A stretch of 64,000 nucleotides of DNA from Bradyrhizobium centrolobii (GTDB lineage: Bacteria; Pseudomonadota; Alphaproteobacteria; Rhizobiales; Xanthobacteraceae): contig NZ_LUUB01000030.1 in assembly GCF_001641635.1 (NCBI RefSeq), forward strand, positions 77,770 through 141,769, in the 5' to 3' direction. Under the pieces are notes generated by a model that was not told where the DNA came from, made no database searches, and saw only the letters and a list, made by a program, of their open reading frames with translations. The position numbers and the translations under genes were made by a program. Positions 55,547 through 64,000 of this stretch are shown here, piece after piece (the first letter of the stretch is position 1; the number at the start of each line of letters is the position of its first letter).

Positions 55547-57909
55547 GGTTTTCTCTCCTCGTCCCTCGCGTCCCCGGTTCGCCCGGCCTTGCCAATTGTC
55601 CCGCCATTGCGCAGCTCGATGCGTCCGATTGCGGGATTGATCGTGTTTCCATCGAGAAAGATCGCCGCGAACAGCGTATAGACGCCCGGCTGAAGGGTGG
55701 TCGGCAGCGACACCGCAAAGCGATTGTCCGGTTGCCGTACCAGGCCTCCGACGGCAGCTACTCGGCCGTCCTGGCCAATGATGACATAGTGCGATTCCGG
55801 CCGAATAGGCTGCAGCGTGCCGCGCAGCGTGTCGGGCTGCAGCGGCGCGCGGACGAGGCGATGGTCGCGTTGCTGCTTGACGGCGAATTCGGCGTCGGCG
55901 CTGACCAGCACGAGATCGCCTGCGCGCTCCATAGCGCGGATGAGCGCGCGTGCCGGATCGGCAAAGCCGTTGAACGTACCGAGTCCGACGGGATAGGTGA
56001 ACTCCCGTACGACCTCGAAAACGAACGTGTCGGGCGACCAGGCCTTCAGCCGATAGGGTCCGTTGGTCACCAGCAAATGATCGTTGGCTTCAACGAACTG
56101 GTCGAGAAGCTGCCAACGGGCCTTCGCCGCCTCAGGGCCGACCAGCAGCTCGAGCGCTGCCGGCCGGTAGCCGGTTTGTGCAAATTCCTTGATCAGCGCG
56201 CGCAATGCCTTCAATTGAGCTGGATCGCGGAGGAGGTCGAGCCATGGGAGGTGGCGCCGCTCAGCTTCGCTGCGCGAGAAGGCTGCGATGCCGCGCTCGA
56301 CCGCAACCTCCATCAGCGCAAGCACGTGCCAGGGCACCGAACTCCAGGGCGGAGCGATGAGGGCATCCTCCTGTTCGTCGAAAGTCAGATTATCGAGATA
56401 AACCTCGATGATCGGGCTGCGATAGGTGAAGGTCTGATCTGCAATCGTCCGCGCGGTTTCCTCCACCCGGACGAGCTTCACGCCGCGCAGCCGCTCGCGC
56501 ATCAGCCGTGTCGCAGCGGCGATCTCTGGATCGTAGGTCGCCGCATTCTGCCCGCCGGCGCTCCAGCGGAATGCCAACGCAAACGGATACAGCAAATCGG
56601 CCGGCTCCATCACCGAACCGTCGCTGAAATTCGAGGCCGACATGCGATACAGCACTTTGGCCATCGCGCCATGGCCCGGCCCAACCGGGGCAAATTTGCC
56701 GGTCATGGATTGTGGCATCAGCGCATCATCGGGAACACGAACCGACCGCCGGATGCCGGATTCGTCCGTGGTGCGGATTTCAGCGCGATTCTGGACCCAT
56801 CGGCTATTATAAGGAACAGGCAGGAAGGCGTTGTCGCCGACGATCGACCACACCAGACGACCGGCCGCATCGGTAAAGCCAGCAATCGGATTCCAGGCTG
56901 CGGTCGGCCGCGGATCGATGCCAATTCGCAGCGAGCCATTCCAGAGGAAATCCTTGAGCTTGACCGTCCTGACAAAGACCGCCGAATTCAACCCGGACTG
57001 AGAATCCACGGAGATATTTTCGATGCCGTCGGAAAAGTCGTCAGTGTAGAATTCGCGCCGCAGCCGATAGCCGACTACGGCGCGCTCGCAACTGACGAGC
57101 AATGCTGCCAGCAACTCGCGCTCGAGGTTGAGCTGTTCGGTGCGATCCCTGAACTCGTTATGGGCGAGGCGCTCAAAGAGCTCGTCGGCCTGTTCCCGGT
57201 CGCTCGCCTGGCTCAGGGCAGGGCGAAGTAGCTGGTAGGCCTGGAACCATCCTTCTTTGGTCCAGCGTGGCGCTGGCCAATCATTGAAGCCGATACCTGC
57301 GTCGGTGAGCAATGCGCTCACCGAAGTCTCATCGAGGCTCACATCCCAGTCGGTCGCCTGGACGGGGGCCTGCGGCGAGAGCAGAGACGTATCGGCGCCG
57401 GCGCGAAACGTCGGCACGGGCGCAGCGGTTGGCTGGCGCGTGGCCTTGCCCGGAGGCAGCCGATCTGCGTGGCCGAGATAGTCGGCGTGGTAGGGCGTGA
57501 TCGGATACGGATGCATAACGACGTCAGGTGGCGCGCGCAGCGCCGCAGCGGCCTGTTCGATGGCGTGGCAGCGCGCCTCGCGGTTCTGAAGCCGCGACGA
57601 CTGCGGATTGACGCTGACGGTGATCAGCGATTTGAGCGACTCGGCCGACTTGAGGTGCTCGGGAATCTGACCGGAAAAGCGTGGTGCAGTGCCCACATAA
57701 ACATGCAGCGGATTGTTCTTGTTGATGAACTCGCGAGCCGCTCCTTCCGGATCGAGCGTCTCGATGCGGATTTCATGCGGGTAAAAGGAGGGAAAATAAG
57801 ATACCGCGTGGTCGGCCCGCGCCGATGGCGGCGCAATAGCAACCGCACATGTCAGCCCCACCACCAAGCCGCCTAGTCGCGCCCGAGGTGAAGCTGCGTG
57901 CAGAGACAT
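55543..57909 (-). CDS. Two-module periplasmic protein of unknown function (788 aa)
   Basis: A Sec signal (residues 1-32, ending APPSARA) is followed by an N-module (about 37-380) homologous to the 379-aa protein of the operon. A C-module (about 390-770) is homologous to the C-terminal part of the 895-aa protein. The C-module has features of family-5 solute-binding proteins (NFSDGSVMEPADLLYPF, LVTNGPYRLKAWS) and ends with a small beta domain (YTLFAAIFLDGN). ATG 57909 has GGAG 6 nt upstream, which rules out the longer frame. It sits between the binding protein and LivH genes. It may capture or process the substrate for the liv-type importer; the function is not known. Confidence 0.75.
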   Translation of the reverse strand: MSLHAASPRARLGGLVVGLTCAVAIAPPSARADHAVSYFPSFYPHEIRIETLDPEGAAREFINKNNPLHVYVGTAPRFSGQIPEHLKSAESLKSLITVSVNPQSSRLQNREARCHAIEQAAAALRAPPDVVMHPYPITPYHADYLGHADRLPPGKATRQPTAAPVPTFRAGADTSLLSPQAPVQATDWDVSLDETSVSALLTDAGIGFNDWPAPRWTKEGWFQAYQLLRPALSQASDREQADELFERLAHNEFRDRTEQLNLERELLAALLVSCERAVVGYRLRREFYTDDFSDGIENISVDSQSGLNSAVFVRTVKLKDFLWNGSLRIGIDPRPTAAWNPIAGFTDAAGRLVWSIVGDNAFLPVPYNSRWVQNRAEIRTTDESGIRRSVRVPDDALMPQSMTGKFAPVGPGHGAMAKVLYRMSASNFSDGSVMEPADLLYPFALAFRWSAGGQNAATYDPEIAAATRLMRERLRGVKLVRVEETARTIADQTFTYRSPIIEVYLDNLTFDEQEDALIAPPWSSVPWHVLALMEVAVERGIAAFSRSEAERRHLPWLDLLRDPAQLKALRALIKEFAQTGYRPAALELLVGPEAAKARWQLLDQFVEANDHLLVTNGPYRLKAWSPDTFVFEVVREFTYPVGLGTFNGFADPARALIRAMERAGDLVLVSADAEFAVKQQRDHRLVRAPLQPDTLRGTLQPIRPESHYVIIGQDGRVAAVGGLVRQPDNRFAVSLPTTLQPGVYTLFAAIFLDGNTINPAIGRIELRNGGTIGKAGRTGDARDEERKP

Positions 57910-58041
57910 GTTCCGCTCCACCTGCCAGCAGGACATCGCTGCGGCCGAAAAACGCGGATGTGGAGTTGCGGCCGCACCATCAAGACCACATCCCGAAGAC
58001 GGCCATACCTTCGACAAAAGGCATGGTCGTCTCGATTGCGT

Positions 58042-59424
58042 TCAAGCGACCTGCGGCCAGGTCTCCTTGATCCAATTGTAGGTGGCCGTCGGATCGTTGT
58101 GACCACTACCCGGCTTCGGCCAGCGCGGAGGCGCTGTGATATTGCGGATCGGAATGGTGATCATCCGAGCCGGATCCAGGATTTGGAACGGGTATTCAGC
58201 CACGTTCTTGCTGAAGCCCGTCACCGCGTCCTTGTAGCCCTGGTGATTGTCCGGACGGATATACAGATCACCGGCCGCCGTCTCGAAATACATGCCTTCA
58301 AGCTGGTTGATGATCGCCTCTTCCTCCGGCCAGCCGCCTGTAAGCTTGTTCGCCTTCTCGACTGCCGTTTTGTACATGTAGAGCGTGTGATACGCGCCAT
58401 CCGATTGGAAGTTCGGATACTCATTCCACCGCTTGTAGTACTTCTCGACGAACCGCTGGTTGGCGGGCCAACGATTTCCCGGCGGGAAGGTGAAGTAATA
58501 GTTCGCGTGCACGCCCGCGATCACGCCTTCCGGGTGATCCTTGCCGATTGCATGCGGCGCAACGCCAAACGCGATCGTGCTCGCAAATTTCGCGCTGTTG
58601 AACATGCCGTAACGTAAGGCCTGCTTGTACATTGCCACGTAGTCGCCGCCCCAGACCGACGAAACGATCAGGTCTGGATTTGACGACATCGCCTTGGTGA
58701 TATGAGCGGTGAAGTCGGTGGTGCCGAGCTTCGGCCAGCCTTCCGAGACGACCTCGGTGCCAGGCACAAGCTTGCTGAACGCGATGTTGAAATGGTCGAA
58801 GGCATTGCGGCCATAGCTGTAGTCCGGGTGAATGTGCGCGATCCGCTTTACCTGAGGCCAGGTCTGCGCCGCCGCCAGCGCGCAAGTCACGCCGTCCGCT
58901 GACTGGATGTTGGTAATGCGGAACGCGAATTTCGGATTTGGCACCGCTTTGTCCCACAGGAAGTCGGTGCAGCCGTCGACAAAAATCGTCAGCGCGCCAA
59001 GCTCCTCGGCGACCGGGCCGAGCGCCGGCGTGTTGCCACTCGATATGACACCGGTAAACAGGTCGATCTTTTCCGAGAGCTTCATACGGCGAAGCTCTTT
59101 CACGTTGGCGTCTGTGCCGGCTGCCTCGTCGGCGGTGATCGTCTCGATCTTGCGCTTTCCGAGAATGCCGCCTTGCGCGTTGATTTCCTCAGCAGCCAGG
59201 AGGTGGCCTTTGAGTGAGGGCTCGCCGAGCACTGCTGCGGGGCCAGTCAAGAAGGTCATGTGACCGAGCCTGAGAGGCGCGTCGGGAATTTTTCCTTTCG
59301 GCGCCGCCGGAGTTTGCGCCGATGCAGGCTTCATGGCCGGTATTGCGGTTGCCGCCGCAGCAGCGCCGACCGTCACGCCGAGGTTATTGAGAAAGCTTCT
59401 ACGATCTACGTTTCTCTGCTCCAT
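58042..59424 (-). CDS. Liv-type ABC transporter substrate-binding protein with Tat signal (460 aa)
   Basis: The N-terminus has a twin-arginine signal (DRRSFLNNLGVTVGAAAAA) with a cleavage site after ASAQ near residue 36. The mature part is a type I periplasmic binding fold (Peripl_BP_6) with LRLGHMTFLTGPAAVLGEP, GGILGKRKIE and YSYGRNAFDHF. It is longer than LivK (about 370), with a C-terminal ligand-domain extension. A perfect ribosome site (GGAGGATAAACC) precedes the ATG, marking the first gene of the nine-gene operon. Tat export suggests folding, perhaps with a cofactor, before transport. The ligand is unknown. Confidence 0.88.
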   Translation of the reverse strand: MEQRNVDRRSFLNNLGVTVGAAAAATAIPAMKPASAQTPAAPKGKIPDAPLRLGHMTFLTGPAAVLGEPSLKGHLLAAEEINAQGGILGKRKIETITADEAAGTDANVKELRRMKLSEKIDLFTGVISSGNTPALGPVAEELGALTIFVDGCTDFLWDKAVPNPKFAFRITNIQSADGVTCALAAAQTWPQVKRIAHIHPDYSYGRNAFDHFNIAFSKLVPGTEVVSEGWPKLGTTDFTAHITKAMSSNPDLIVSSVWGGDYVAMYKQALRYGMFNSAKFASTIAFGVAPHAIGKDHPEGVIAGVHANYYFTFPPGNRWPANQRFVEKYYKRWNEYPNFQSDGAYHTLYMYKTAVEKANKLTGGWPEEEAIINQLEGMYFETAAGDLYIRPDNHQGYKDAVTGFSKNVAEYPFQILDPARMITIPIRNITAPPRWPKPGSGHNDPTATYNWIKETWPQVA

Positions 59425-60228
59425 GGTTTATCCTCCTTTGTCGAGGACATTGATGAGGACATTGATGATATCGCCACGTTCAAGCTCCTAACGGGGGCTC
59501 ATTGCCACATGTTAGGCCATTGTAACGCGCCAAACCACAGTTCTGTGCATCGTTGACGTCCAATGTGTCCGCGAGAGGCGCGAACTACAGCGCGACGTCA
59601 ATTTCCTCCGTAAGCAAGTCCTGCCGTTGATCCGCAAGGCTGGATTGCAGTCCATGAAGCACGGCAACCTGATCTTGAATCTTGATCGAGATGGTGCCCA
59701 TCCCAGCGCGCTGCACTGCAGCATTCTCGCAAAGCGACCGTCTCAGCCTCGCGCCCTTTGACGATCAGGGCTATCCTTTCTCTGTGATCGTGCTTCCGGC
59801 CACCCCCAAGAAGCTTGGCCCCGGGGGCGGCTGGAGGGTGCGAGGAATTGGCCGTTCGTTGGTGACCAAATGACGCATGGCGGCCAAAAGGGTTTCGGCA
59901 TGACCAAGCACAGCCAATCGGGGCACGCGACCCGATCGCCGCGTTTCCGTTTCCTGCAGAAGCTCGAAGCACAGAAGAATGACCGCAAGGACCGCTCTCG
60001 GATCAAGGAGCCGAAACAGTCCGTCGAAGAGCTATTCCATCCCCGGAAGCCAACACCCACCTGACGAACTATCCTTGAATGAGCTCCGGGGTAGGCACAT
60101 GCGATTTTCCTAAGCAACAGAGCAAGGACGCTGTCCTCCAAACAGGTCTGTTATCATGTAGGGCGACCGGAAAAAACCCGGGCAGAAGCAACCGGGCACC
60201 TTCGAGAAGGCAAGTCGAGGTGGATACA
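59425..60228. other. Divergent intergenic region before the DUF4392 gene
   Basis: No confident gene is seen. A basic 64-codon open frame at 59870-60064 lacks a clear ribosome site. The promoters of the liv-type operon (leftward) and the DUF4392 gene (rightward) must lie here, but no consensus boxes stand out. Confidence 0.45.
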
Positions 60229-61158
60229 GTGAACGAGTCAGTGGCCCGGATCGAGTTGATCATTGGGCGCAAAGTCAAACGCGACATCAGCCAGATGACC
60301 GAATGGGCGAAAGGCAATCTCGCCCGCGCCGCGGAAGCGATCATGAACACGCCCAACGCGCACGTTGGCATCGTCACCGGTTTCTATATCCAGCACGCGG
60401 AGCCGCCTTCTCCGGAAACGGATGGGCTCGGCGGGACCGCCCATCTGGCCGTAGGCCTCGCAAATGCGGGGATCCCGGTAACGGTCATTACCGATGCGCC
60501 GTGTGCAAAGGCGGTGTGGGCCGTGGTCGATGCGCTACCGGAGCCCGTCAATCTTGAGGTCGTGTCGACGACGGAGAGTTCGGTTCTCCGCCTGCGGCAG
60601 CACCTGGAAACAGGCGATCGGCCGATCACTCACTTGATCGCAATCGAGCGAGTTTCTCCCGGTTCGGATGGAAAGCCGCACCGGGAGCACGGATGGGATA
60701 TGTCGCGCGAGACGGCTCCGCTCCATCTTCTCTTTAGCGCCCCCGCCGCAAAGCGCCGCTGGTACACGATCGGCATCGGAGATGGTGGCAATGAGATCGG
60801 GATGGGATCCTTGCCCAAGGAAATCATCGAAAGCGGAATTCCCAACGGCGAGGTGATCGCAGGCACGACCCCGGTCGATTCGCTCATCGTCGCCGGCGTG
60901 TCGAACTGGGGAGCTTATGGGCTCCTTGCCGCAATGGCCTGCACGAAGCCGGCGTTGCGGGAGGCTCTCCTGCGTTATTTCACTCGCGATATGGATCGCC
61001 GGTTTCTGTCGGCTGCGGTGGAAACCGGGCAGGCGGTCGATGACAGCCGTGTCGATAATCCTGGGCGACCGCAGATGAGTGTCGACCGCATCCCCTGGGA
61101 ACAGCACGCGGCTCTTCTTGAAGAGATCTCTGCCGTGGTGGCGTCGCAGCTGAGCTGA
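60229..61158 (+). CDS. DUF4392 protein, D-glutamate cyclase-like (309 aa)
   Basis: The frame is open to an ATG at 60079, but GTG 60229 is preceded by GAGG with 8 nt spacing and gives the usual length. The protein has the DUF4392 pattern: VGIVTGFYIQHAEPPSPETDG, GTAHLAVGLANAGI, a HLIAIERVSPGSDGK segment and a glycine-rich IGIGDGGNEIGMGSLP. The domain is known as the C-terminal part of mitochondrial D-glutamate cyclase, which makes 5-oxo-D-proline. Bacterial stand-alone members are mostly uncharacterised. It faces the liv-type operon and may act on its substrate; that link is positional inference. Confidence 0.8.
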   Translation: MNESVARIELIIGRKVKRDISQMTEWAKGNLARAAEAIMNTPNAHVGIVTGFYIQHAEPPSPETDGLGGTAHLAVGLANAGIPVTVITDAPCAKAVWAVVDALPEPVNLEVVSTTESSVLRLRQHLETGDRPITHLIAIERVSPGSDGKPHREHGWDMSRETAPLHLLFSAPAAKRRWYTIGIGDGGNEIGMGSLPKEIIESGIPNGEVIAGTTPVDSLIVAGVSNWGAYGLLAAMACTKPALREALLRYFTRDMDRRFLSAAVETGQAVDDSRVDNPGRPQMSVDRIPWEQHAALLEEISAVVASQLS

Positions 61159-61369
61159 TCACCTTGGATGTTAGCCTGGCGGGTTGATCCGACCGCCAAC
61201 TGGACCATACTGTTCGCCTCGGGTTCAGGAATCCCGCTGGTTGGCGTAGCTGCAGCCGCCACGGTTCGGCCGCACGTGCCGCTTGTCGGCTCCGCACCCG
61301 TGGCATCGAGCCGACCGATAGTACAAAGCAGGCCGCAACCCGAGCTAAGACCTCAAAGGGAGGCCGACG

Positions 61370-62446
61370 ATGTCGACATACAACATTCTCATTCTGGGCG
61401 CGTCATACGGTTCGTTGCTCGCGTCGAAGATTCTGCTCGGCGGGCATTCGGTGAAACTTGTCTGCCTGCCGGCCGAGGCTGATCTGATCAATTCCGAAGG
61501 GTTCCGTGTTTGGATTCCGATCCGCGGCCGGAGCGAACCGATCGAGCTCGATTCACGGAAGCTCCCCGGCCGAGTGTCAGCAGCGGGAGCGACGGACGTC
61601 GACCCTCGCGAATATGACCTCATCGGCCTTGCGATGCAGGAGCCCCAATACGGGTCGCCCGGAGTGCGCGAGCTTCTGAACGTTGTGGCGAAGTCGCGGG
61701 TGCCGTGCATGTCGATCATGAACATGCCGCCGCTCCCCTATATCAAGCGTATTCCGGGGATAGATTCCGATCTGCTTAAGCCCGCTTATACCGCGCCGGA
61801 AGTCTGGGAGGATTTCGACCCGGGCACGATGACGCTCTGCAGTCCCGATCCGCAGGCGATACGGCCGCCTGACGAAAAGGCCAATGTACTACAGGTGACG
61901 CTGCCGACGAACTTCAAGGTCGCCCGCTTGAACGTAGCGAAGGGGAACGAGATCGTGCGGCGGCTGGGGGAGGAGATCGATGCTGTGCGCTTCGATACCC
62001 CCGAGGGCAGGATACACTTGCCGGTGAAGTTACGGTTTTATGATTCCATTTACGTACCCTTGGCCAAGTGGGCCATGCTAATGGCTGGAAACTACCGGTG
62101 CATCACCGAGGACGGGATGCGGACCGCCCTGGAGGCCGTTCATTCGGATCTGGCAGCGTCGCGCTCCATCTACGATTTTGTGCTCGACGTCTGCGTCAAA
62201 ATGGGCGCCTCACGCGATGATTTGGTGCCTTTCGAAAAGTATGCGGCGGCGGCGGAGAGCCTGTCACGTCCTGCCTCCGCTGCGCGCGCCCTGAACAACG
62301 GTGCCCCGAATATCGAGCGTGCGGACAAGCTCGTTCAACTTGCCGCGAAGCAGAAGGGAATGAGGCACCGCGCCCTCGATGCTATGGTGGCACTGGTCGA
62401 TCGAAGGCTCGAGGCCAATCGGAAGATGAAACCCGCGGCGGCATAG
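61370..62446 (+). CDS. Ketopantoate reductase-like NAD(P)-binding protein (358 aa)
   Basis: An N-terminal Rossmann fold with NILILGASYGSLLASKI fits the N-terminal domain of the ketopantoate reductase (ApbA/PanE) and 6-phosphogluconate dehydrogenase-like families. The middle region (NMPPLPYIKRIPGI) is not the canonical PanE substrate site. The C-terminal part is helical (about 210-340), as in the PanE dimer domain. The ATG has GGGAGG upstream. It follows the DUF4392 gene by 211 bp on the same strand. A true ketopantoate reductase is unlikely; it is probably a paralogue acting on another 2-oxo acid or imino acid. Confidence 0.7.
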   Translation: MSTYNILILGASYGSLLASKILLGGHSVKLVCLPAEADLINSEGFRVWIPIRGRSEPIELDSRKLPGRVSAAGATDVDPREYDLIGLAMQEPQYGSPGVRELLNVVAKSRVPCMSIMNMPPLPYIKRIPGIDSDLLKPAYTAPEVWEDFDPGTMTLCSPDPQAIRPPDEKANVLQVTLPTNFKVARLNVAKGNEIVRRLGEEIDAVRFDTPEGRIHLPVKLRFYDSIYVPLAKWAMLMAGNYRCITEDGMRTALEAVHSDLAASRSIYDFVLDVCVKMGASRDDLVPFEKYAAAAESLSRPASAARALNNGAPNIERADKLVQLAAKQKGMRHRALDAMVALVDRRLEANRKMKPAAA

Positions 62447-62597
62447 TCAGGTAATCCACCGTACCAAAGATCTCGCGACAGTACGCTTATTTTCAGTTCG
62501 GTTTCGCCTGGCGCTGCTGCTTCGTTACACGGCGTTCTGGTAGCAACGAAGACATGCGGGTCAAGCGGTTTCGGCTGATGCATCCGCAGCCGCCGCA

Positions 62598-63065
62598 GTG
62601 GGACCTCAAAATATCCAGCACGTGGCTGGCATCCGCGCAGCGCTGATTGACCAAGACCCCAAGACTGCCGCTCTCGTCAATGCTAAGGGCGAAGCCTTGG
62701 GATTCAATCTCAGCGACTGGCTCGCGCCCAAAGGCACCGTTACCATCACTCCGTCTGCCGGTGGCAAGGTCGAGATATTGGTCCAGTTCAGCTACCTGCG
62801 GCCGGGCGGCCATTACGGCCTTTTCGAGAATCATTTCGACCAGAAGCCTGTCGGCTTCAACCCGCTCGACGGTACGGGCAAGACGAACGATTTCGTGGCC
62901 GGAGCGGATGGAACCGCCAAGCTCATGGTGACGGCTCCGCAGAAACTGACCCACGACAATGCCGTGCTGCTCGTCTACCACAGCGATAAGATCGCTCATG
63001 GCGAGCAGCGCGGCGATATCGGTGTCAACGCTCATCATCAGCTCATCGCTAGGATACCGCAGTAA
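62598..63065 (+). CDS. Uncharacterised protein, N-terminus unresolved (155 aa as read)
   Basis: The body (GKVEILVQFSYLRPGGHYGLF, then ENHFDQKPVGFNPLDG and TAPQKLTHDNAVLLVYHSD) is a beta-rich pattern typical of small periplasmic proteins, ending in HHQLIARIPQ. GTG 62598 is the first plausible in-frame start. The frame upstream continues through QAVSADASAAA, which looks like the end of a signal peptide, back to a stop (TAG) near 62538. The true start may have been lost by mutation, so this may be a decaying gene. I do not recognise a named family. Confidence 0.55.
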   Translation: MGPQNIQHVAGIRAALIDQDPKTAALVNAKGEALGFNLSDWLAPKGTVTITPSAGGKVEILVQFSYLRPGGHYGLFENHFDQKPVGFNPLDGTGKTNDFVAGADGTAKLMVTAPQKLTHDNAVLLVYHSDKIAHGEQRGDIGVNAHHQLIARIPQ

Positions 63066-63256
63066 ACCCGAAGAGCTGCTGGTCATATTCTCAGCGCACA
63101 GTATTCATCGCGCGGCTGCTTTGATCTCGACTTTATAGCCGCTAGACATTGGGGAGAGGTCCGCGGCTCGATGAAGCCGCAGCCAACTCCGCGGCAAAGA
63201 TCGAGCGCGGGGCACCATACGGTGCGCATTGTCGAGCCTGGTTGGGCTTGCGACGG

Positions 63257-63504
63257 CTAGGCGCGCCGAAGGCTTCGCTTTGCGCGCGGCTGGAATCGTT
63301 CACCAGCCTGGGTCAGGCCGACGCTCACGTTGTGTGTGTGCGAAGAGCACCGCACCGGCGAGCCTCAAGTGCGCGGGCCGCCCGGCTAATCGCCGAGGCT
63401 CCCGAGGTCTGTGGCGAACTGGCGAAAGTTTGGGCGTTTAGCAACACTCGGAAACGCTCCACGCGGTCGAGCGCGCCCTGCTTGACTGTGAAGTTCTGCT
63501 TCAT
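63257..63504 (-). pseudogene. Remnant of a LysR-family regulator N-terminus
   Basis: Reading down from an ATG at 63504, the frame gives MKQNFTVKQGALDRVERF and later SAISRAARALEAR. This is the first part of a LysR helix-turn-helix domain with the recognition helix degraded. The frame stops at 63325. In the next frame the typical SVGLTQAGERF segment follows, then a stop at 63257-63259. No effector domain is found. It is a frameshifted, truncated relic divergent from the membrane-protein gene at 63550. Confidence 0.65.
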
Positions 63505-63549
63505 ACCCCGTCAATGTTATCGCGAATAGCCGACTGCTGTAGCAGCCGT

Positions 63550-64000
63550 ATGGTTGCTTGCACAGAGTGGCTCGTAGAGGTCGATCAGCGCGTGTGGTCC
63601 GAGCAGGTTTTTGGCACGCCTCGGCTGGCGGTCATGATCCCCTACACGCTTTGGTTCGCTGTCGCCTGGAGCGCGGCGATCAATGGCGCCTTCCGTACGG
63701 GCACCTCACTGCCGGTGCTGCCGGTAGCGATCTGGCTGCCGATGATCATCGGCGTCCCGCTTTTGCTGTTGTCGAAGCGGGTGGGGCGGGTGCTCGATGC
63801 GATGCCGGCGACCTGGCTTATCGCCCTTCAGCTTTACCGCGTATTCGGCAGCTGGGCTCTGGTTGCCGCATTGCGTGGGACGCTGACCGGCTTGCTCGGA
63901 TGGCCGGCGGGAATTGGGGATGTACTGACCGGCCTGTTCGCCGTGCCGGCAGCGATCGCAGTGGCGAACGGTACAGCTCAGGGCCGAAGGGCGGCGATCA
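63550..64000 (+). CDS. Membrane protein, partial at the right edge
   Basis: The frame is open from ATG 63550 to the window end (150 codons) with no stop. It encodes at least three hydrophobic helices (TPRLAVMIPYTLWFAVAW, SLPVLPVAIWLPMIIGVPLL, and one around GDVLTGLFAVPAAI). A conserved-looking middle (MPATWLIALQLYRVFGSWAL) recalls small uncharacterised inner-membrane proteins of Bradyrhizobium. The first ATG is weak, and a later start such as the ATG in LAVMIPY is possible. No function is assigned. Confidence 0.65.
   Translation, partial: MVACTEWLVEVDQRVWSEQVFGTPRLAVMIPYTLWFAVAWSAAINGAFRTGTSLPVLPVAIWLPMIIGVPLLLLSKRVGRVLDAMPATWLIALQLYRVFGSWALVAALRGTLTGLLGWPAGIGDVLTGLFAVPAAIAVANGTAQGRRAAI

Noticed and set aside
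62493..63086. 197-codon minus-strand frame opposite the protein at 62598
   Set aside because: The plus-strand product has a coherent beta-rich protein pattern. The minus-strand frame looks like its shadow and ends in low-complexity basic residues.
63149..63529. 126-codon plus-strand frame before the last gene
   Set aside because: It is antisense to a recognisable LysR remnant and has no protein features.

Overview
The window looks like chromosomal DNA of a Bradyrhizobium-type alphaproteobacterium (Rhizobiales). The GC content is high and long antisense open frames are common. There are many PAS/histidine-kinase/receiver hybrids and liv-, dpp- and TRAP-type importers. Intergenic palindromes of the kind familiar from Bradyrhizobium and Rhodopseudomonas are present. 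The assignment rests on gene style and is not a database result.

Left part (1-15.4 kb) is ordinary core or soft-core sequence: the start of a membrane sensor, a short EamA transporter, two orphan hybrid histidine kinases, a zinc-ribbon metallopeptidase, the biotin-carrying subunit of an acyl-CoA carboxylase (pccA-like), an oxaloacetate decarboxylase-like enzyme overlapping acylphosphatase, a MarR/GbsR regulator leading a DUF4166 plus epimerase operon (the epimerase gene is frameshifted), a LysR/tautomerase divergent pair, lipB and a lone FliN-like protein.

At 15.37 kb a tRNA-Leu(GAG) is followed at once by a tyrosine integrase, which marks the edge of a probable island. After a gene-poor 1.6 kb stretch comes a type I secretion locus (18.9-35.4 kb): an HlyB-like ABC exporter, an HlyD adaptor, three small membrane proteins and a giant 3741-residue RTX/calcium-binding protein whose start overlaps the last small gene. 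Two ~125-bp imperfect direct repeats flank this locus.

From 36.2 to 41.75 kb lies a catabolic and uptake module: a SAF-domain oxidoreductase, a LysR regulator, a TRAP binding protein and a fused DctQM permease. It is bracketed by a 24-bp direct repeat (23/24 identical) that resembles a tRNA 3' end.

From 59.4 kb down to 42 kb everything is on the minus strand. A nine-gene operon comes first: a liv-type binding protein, a two-module periplasmic protein (788 aa), LivH, LivM, LivG, LivF, a 379-aa periplasmic protein, a Cys-less cupredoxin-like protein and an 895-aa membrane/periplasmic protein. A dpp-type peptide ABC operon (D-F-A-B-C order) follows. The 379-aa protein matches the N-terminal half of the 788-aa protein, and the C-terminal half of the 895-aa protein matches its C-terminal half. 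The operon therefore carries one fused and one split version of the same two-module periplasmic component, next to a complete ABC importer. This is the best candidate in the window for an undescribed system; its substrate is unknown.

The right end (60-64 kb) has a DUF4392 protein (D-glutamate cyclase-like), a ketopantoate-reductase-like protein, an orphan protein with an unresolved N-terminus, a decayed LysR fragment and the start of a membrane protein cut by the window edge.
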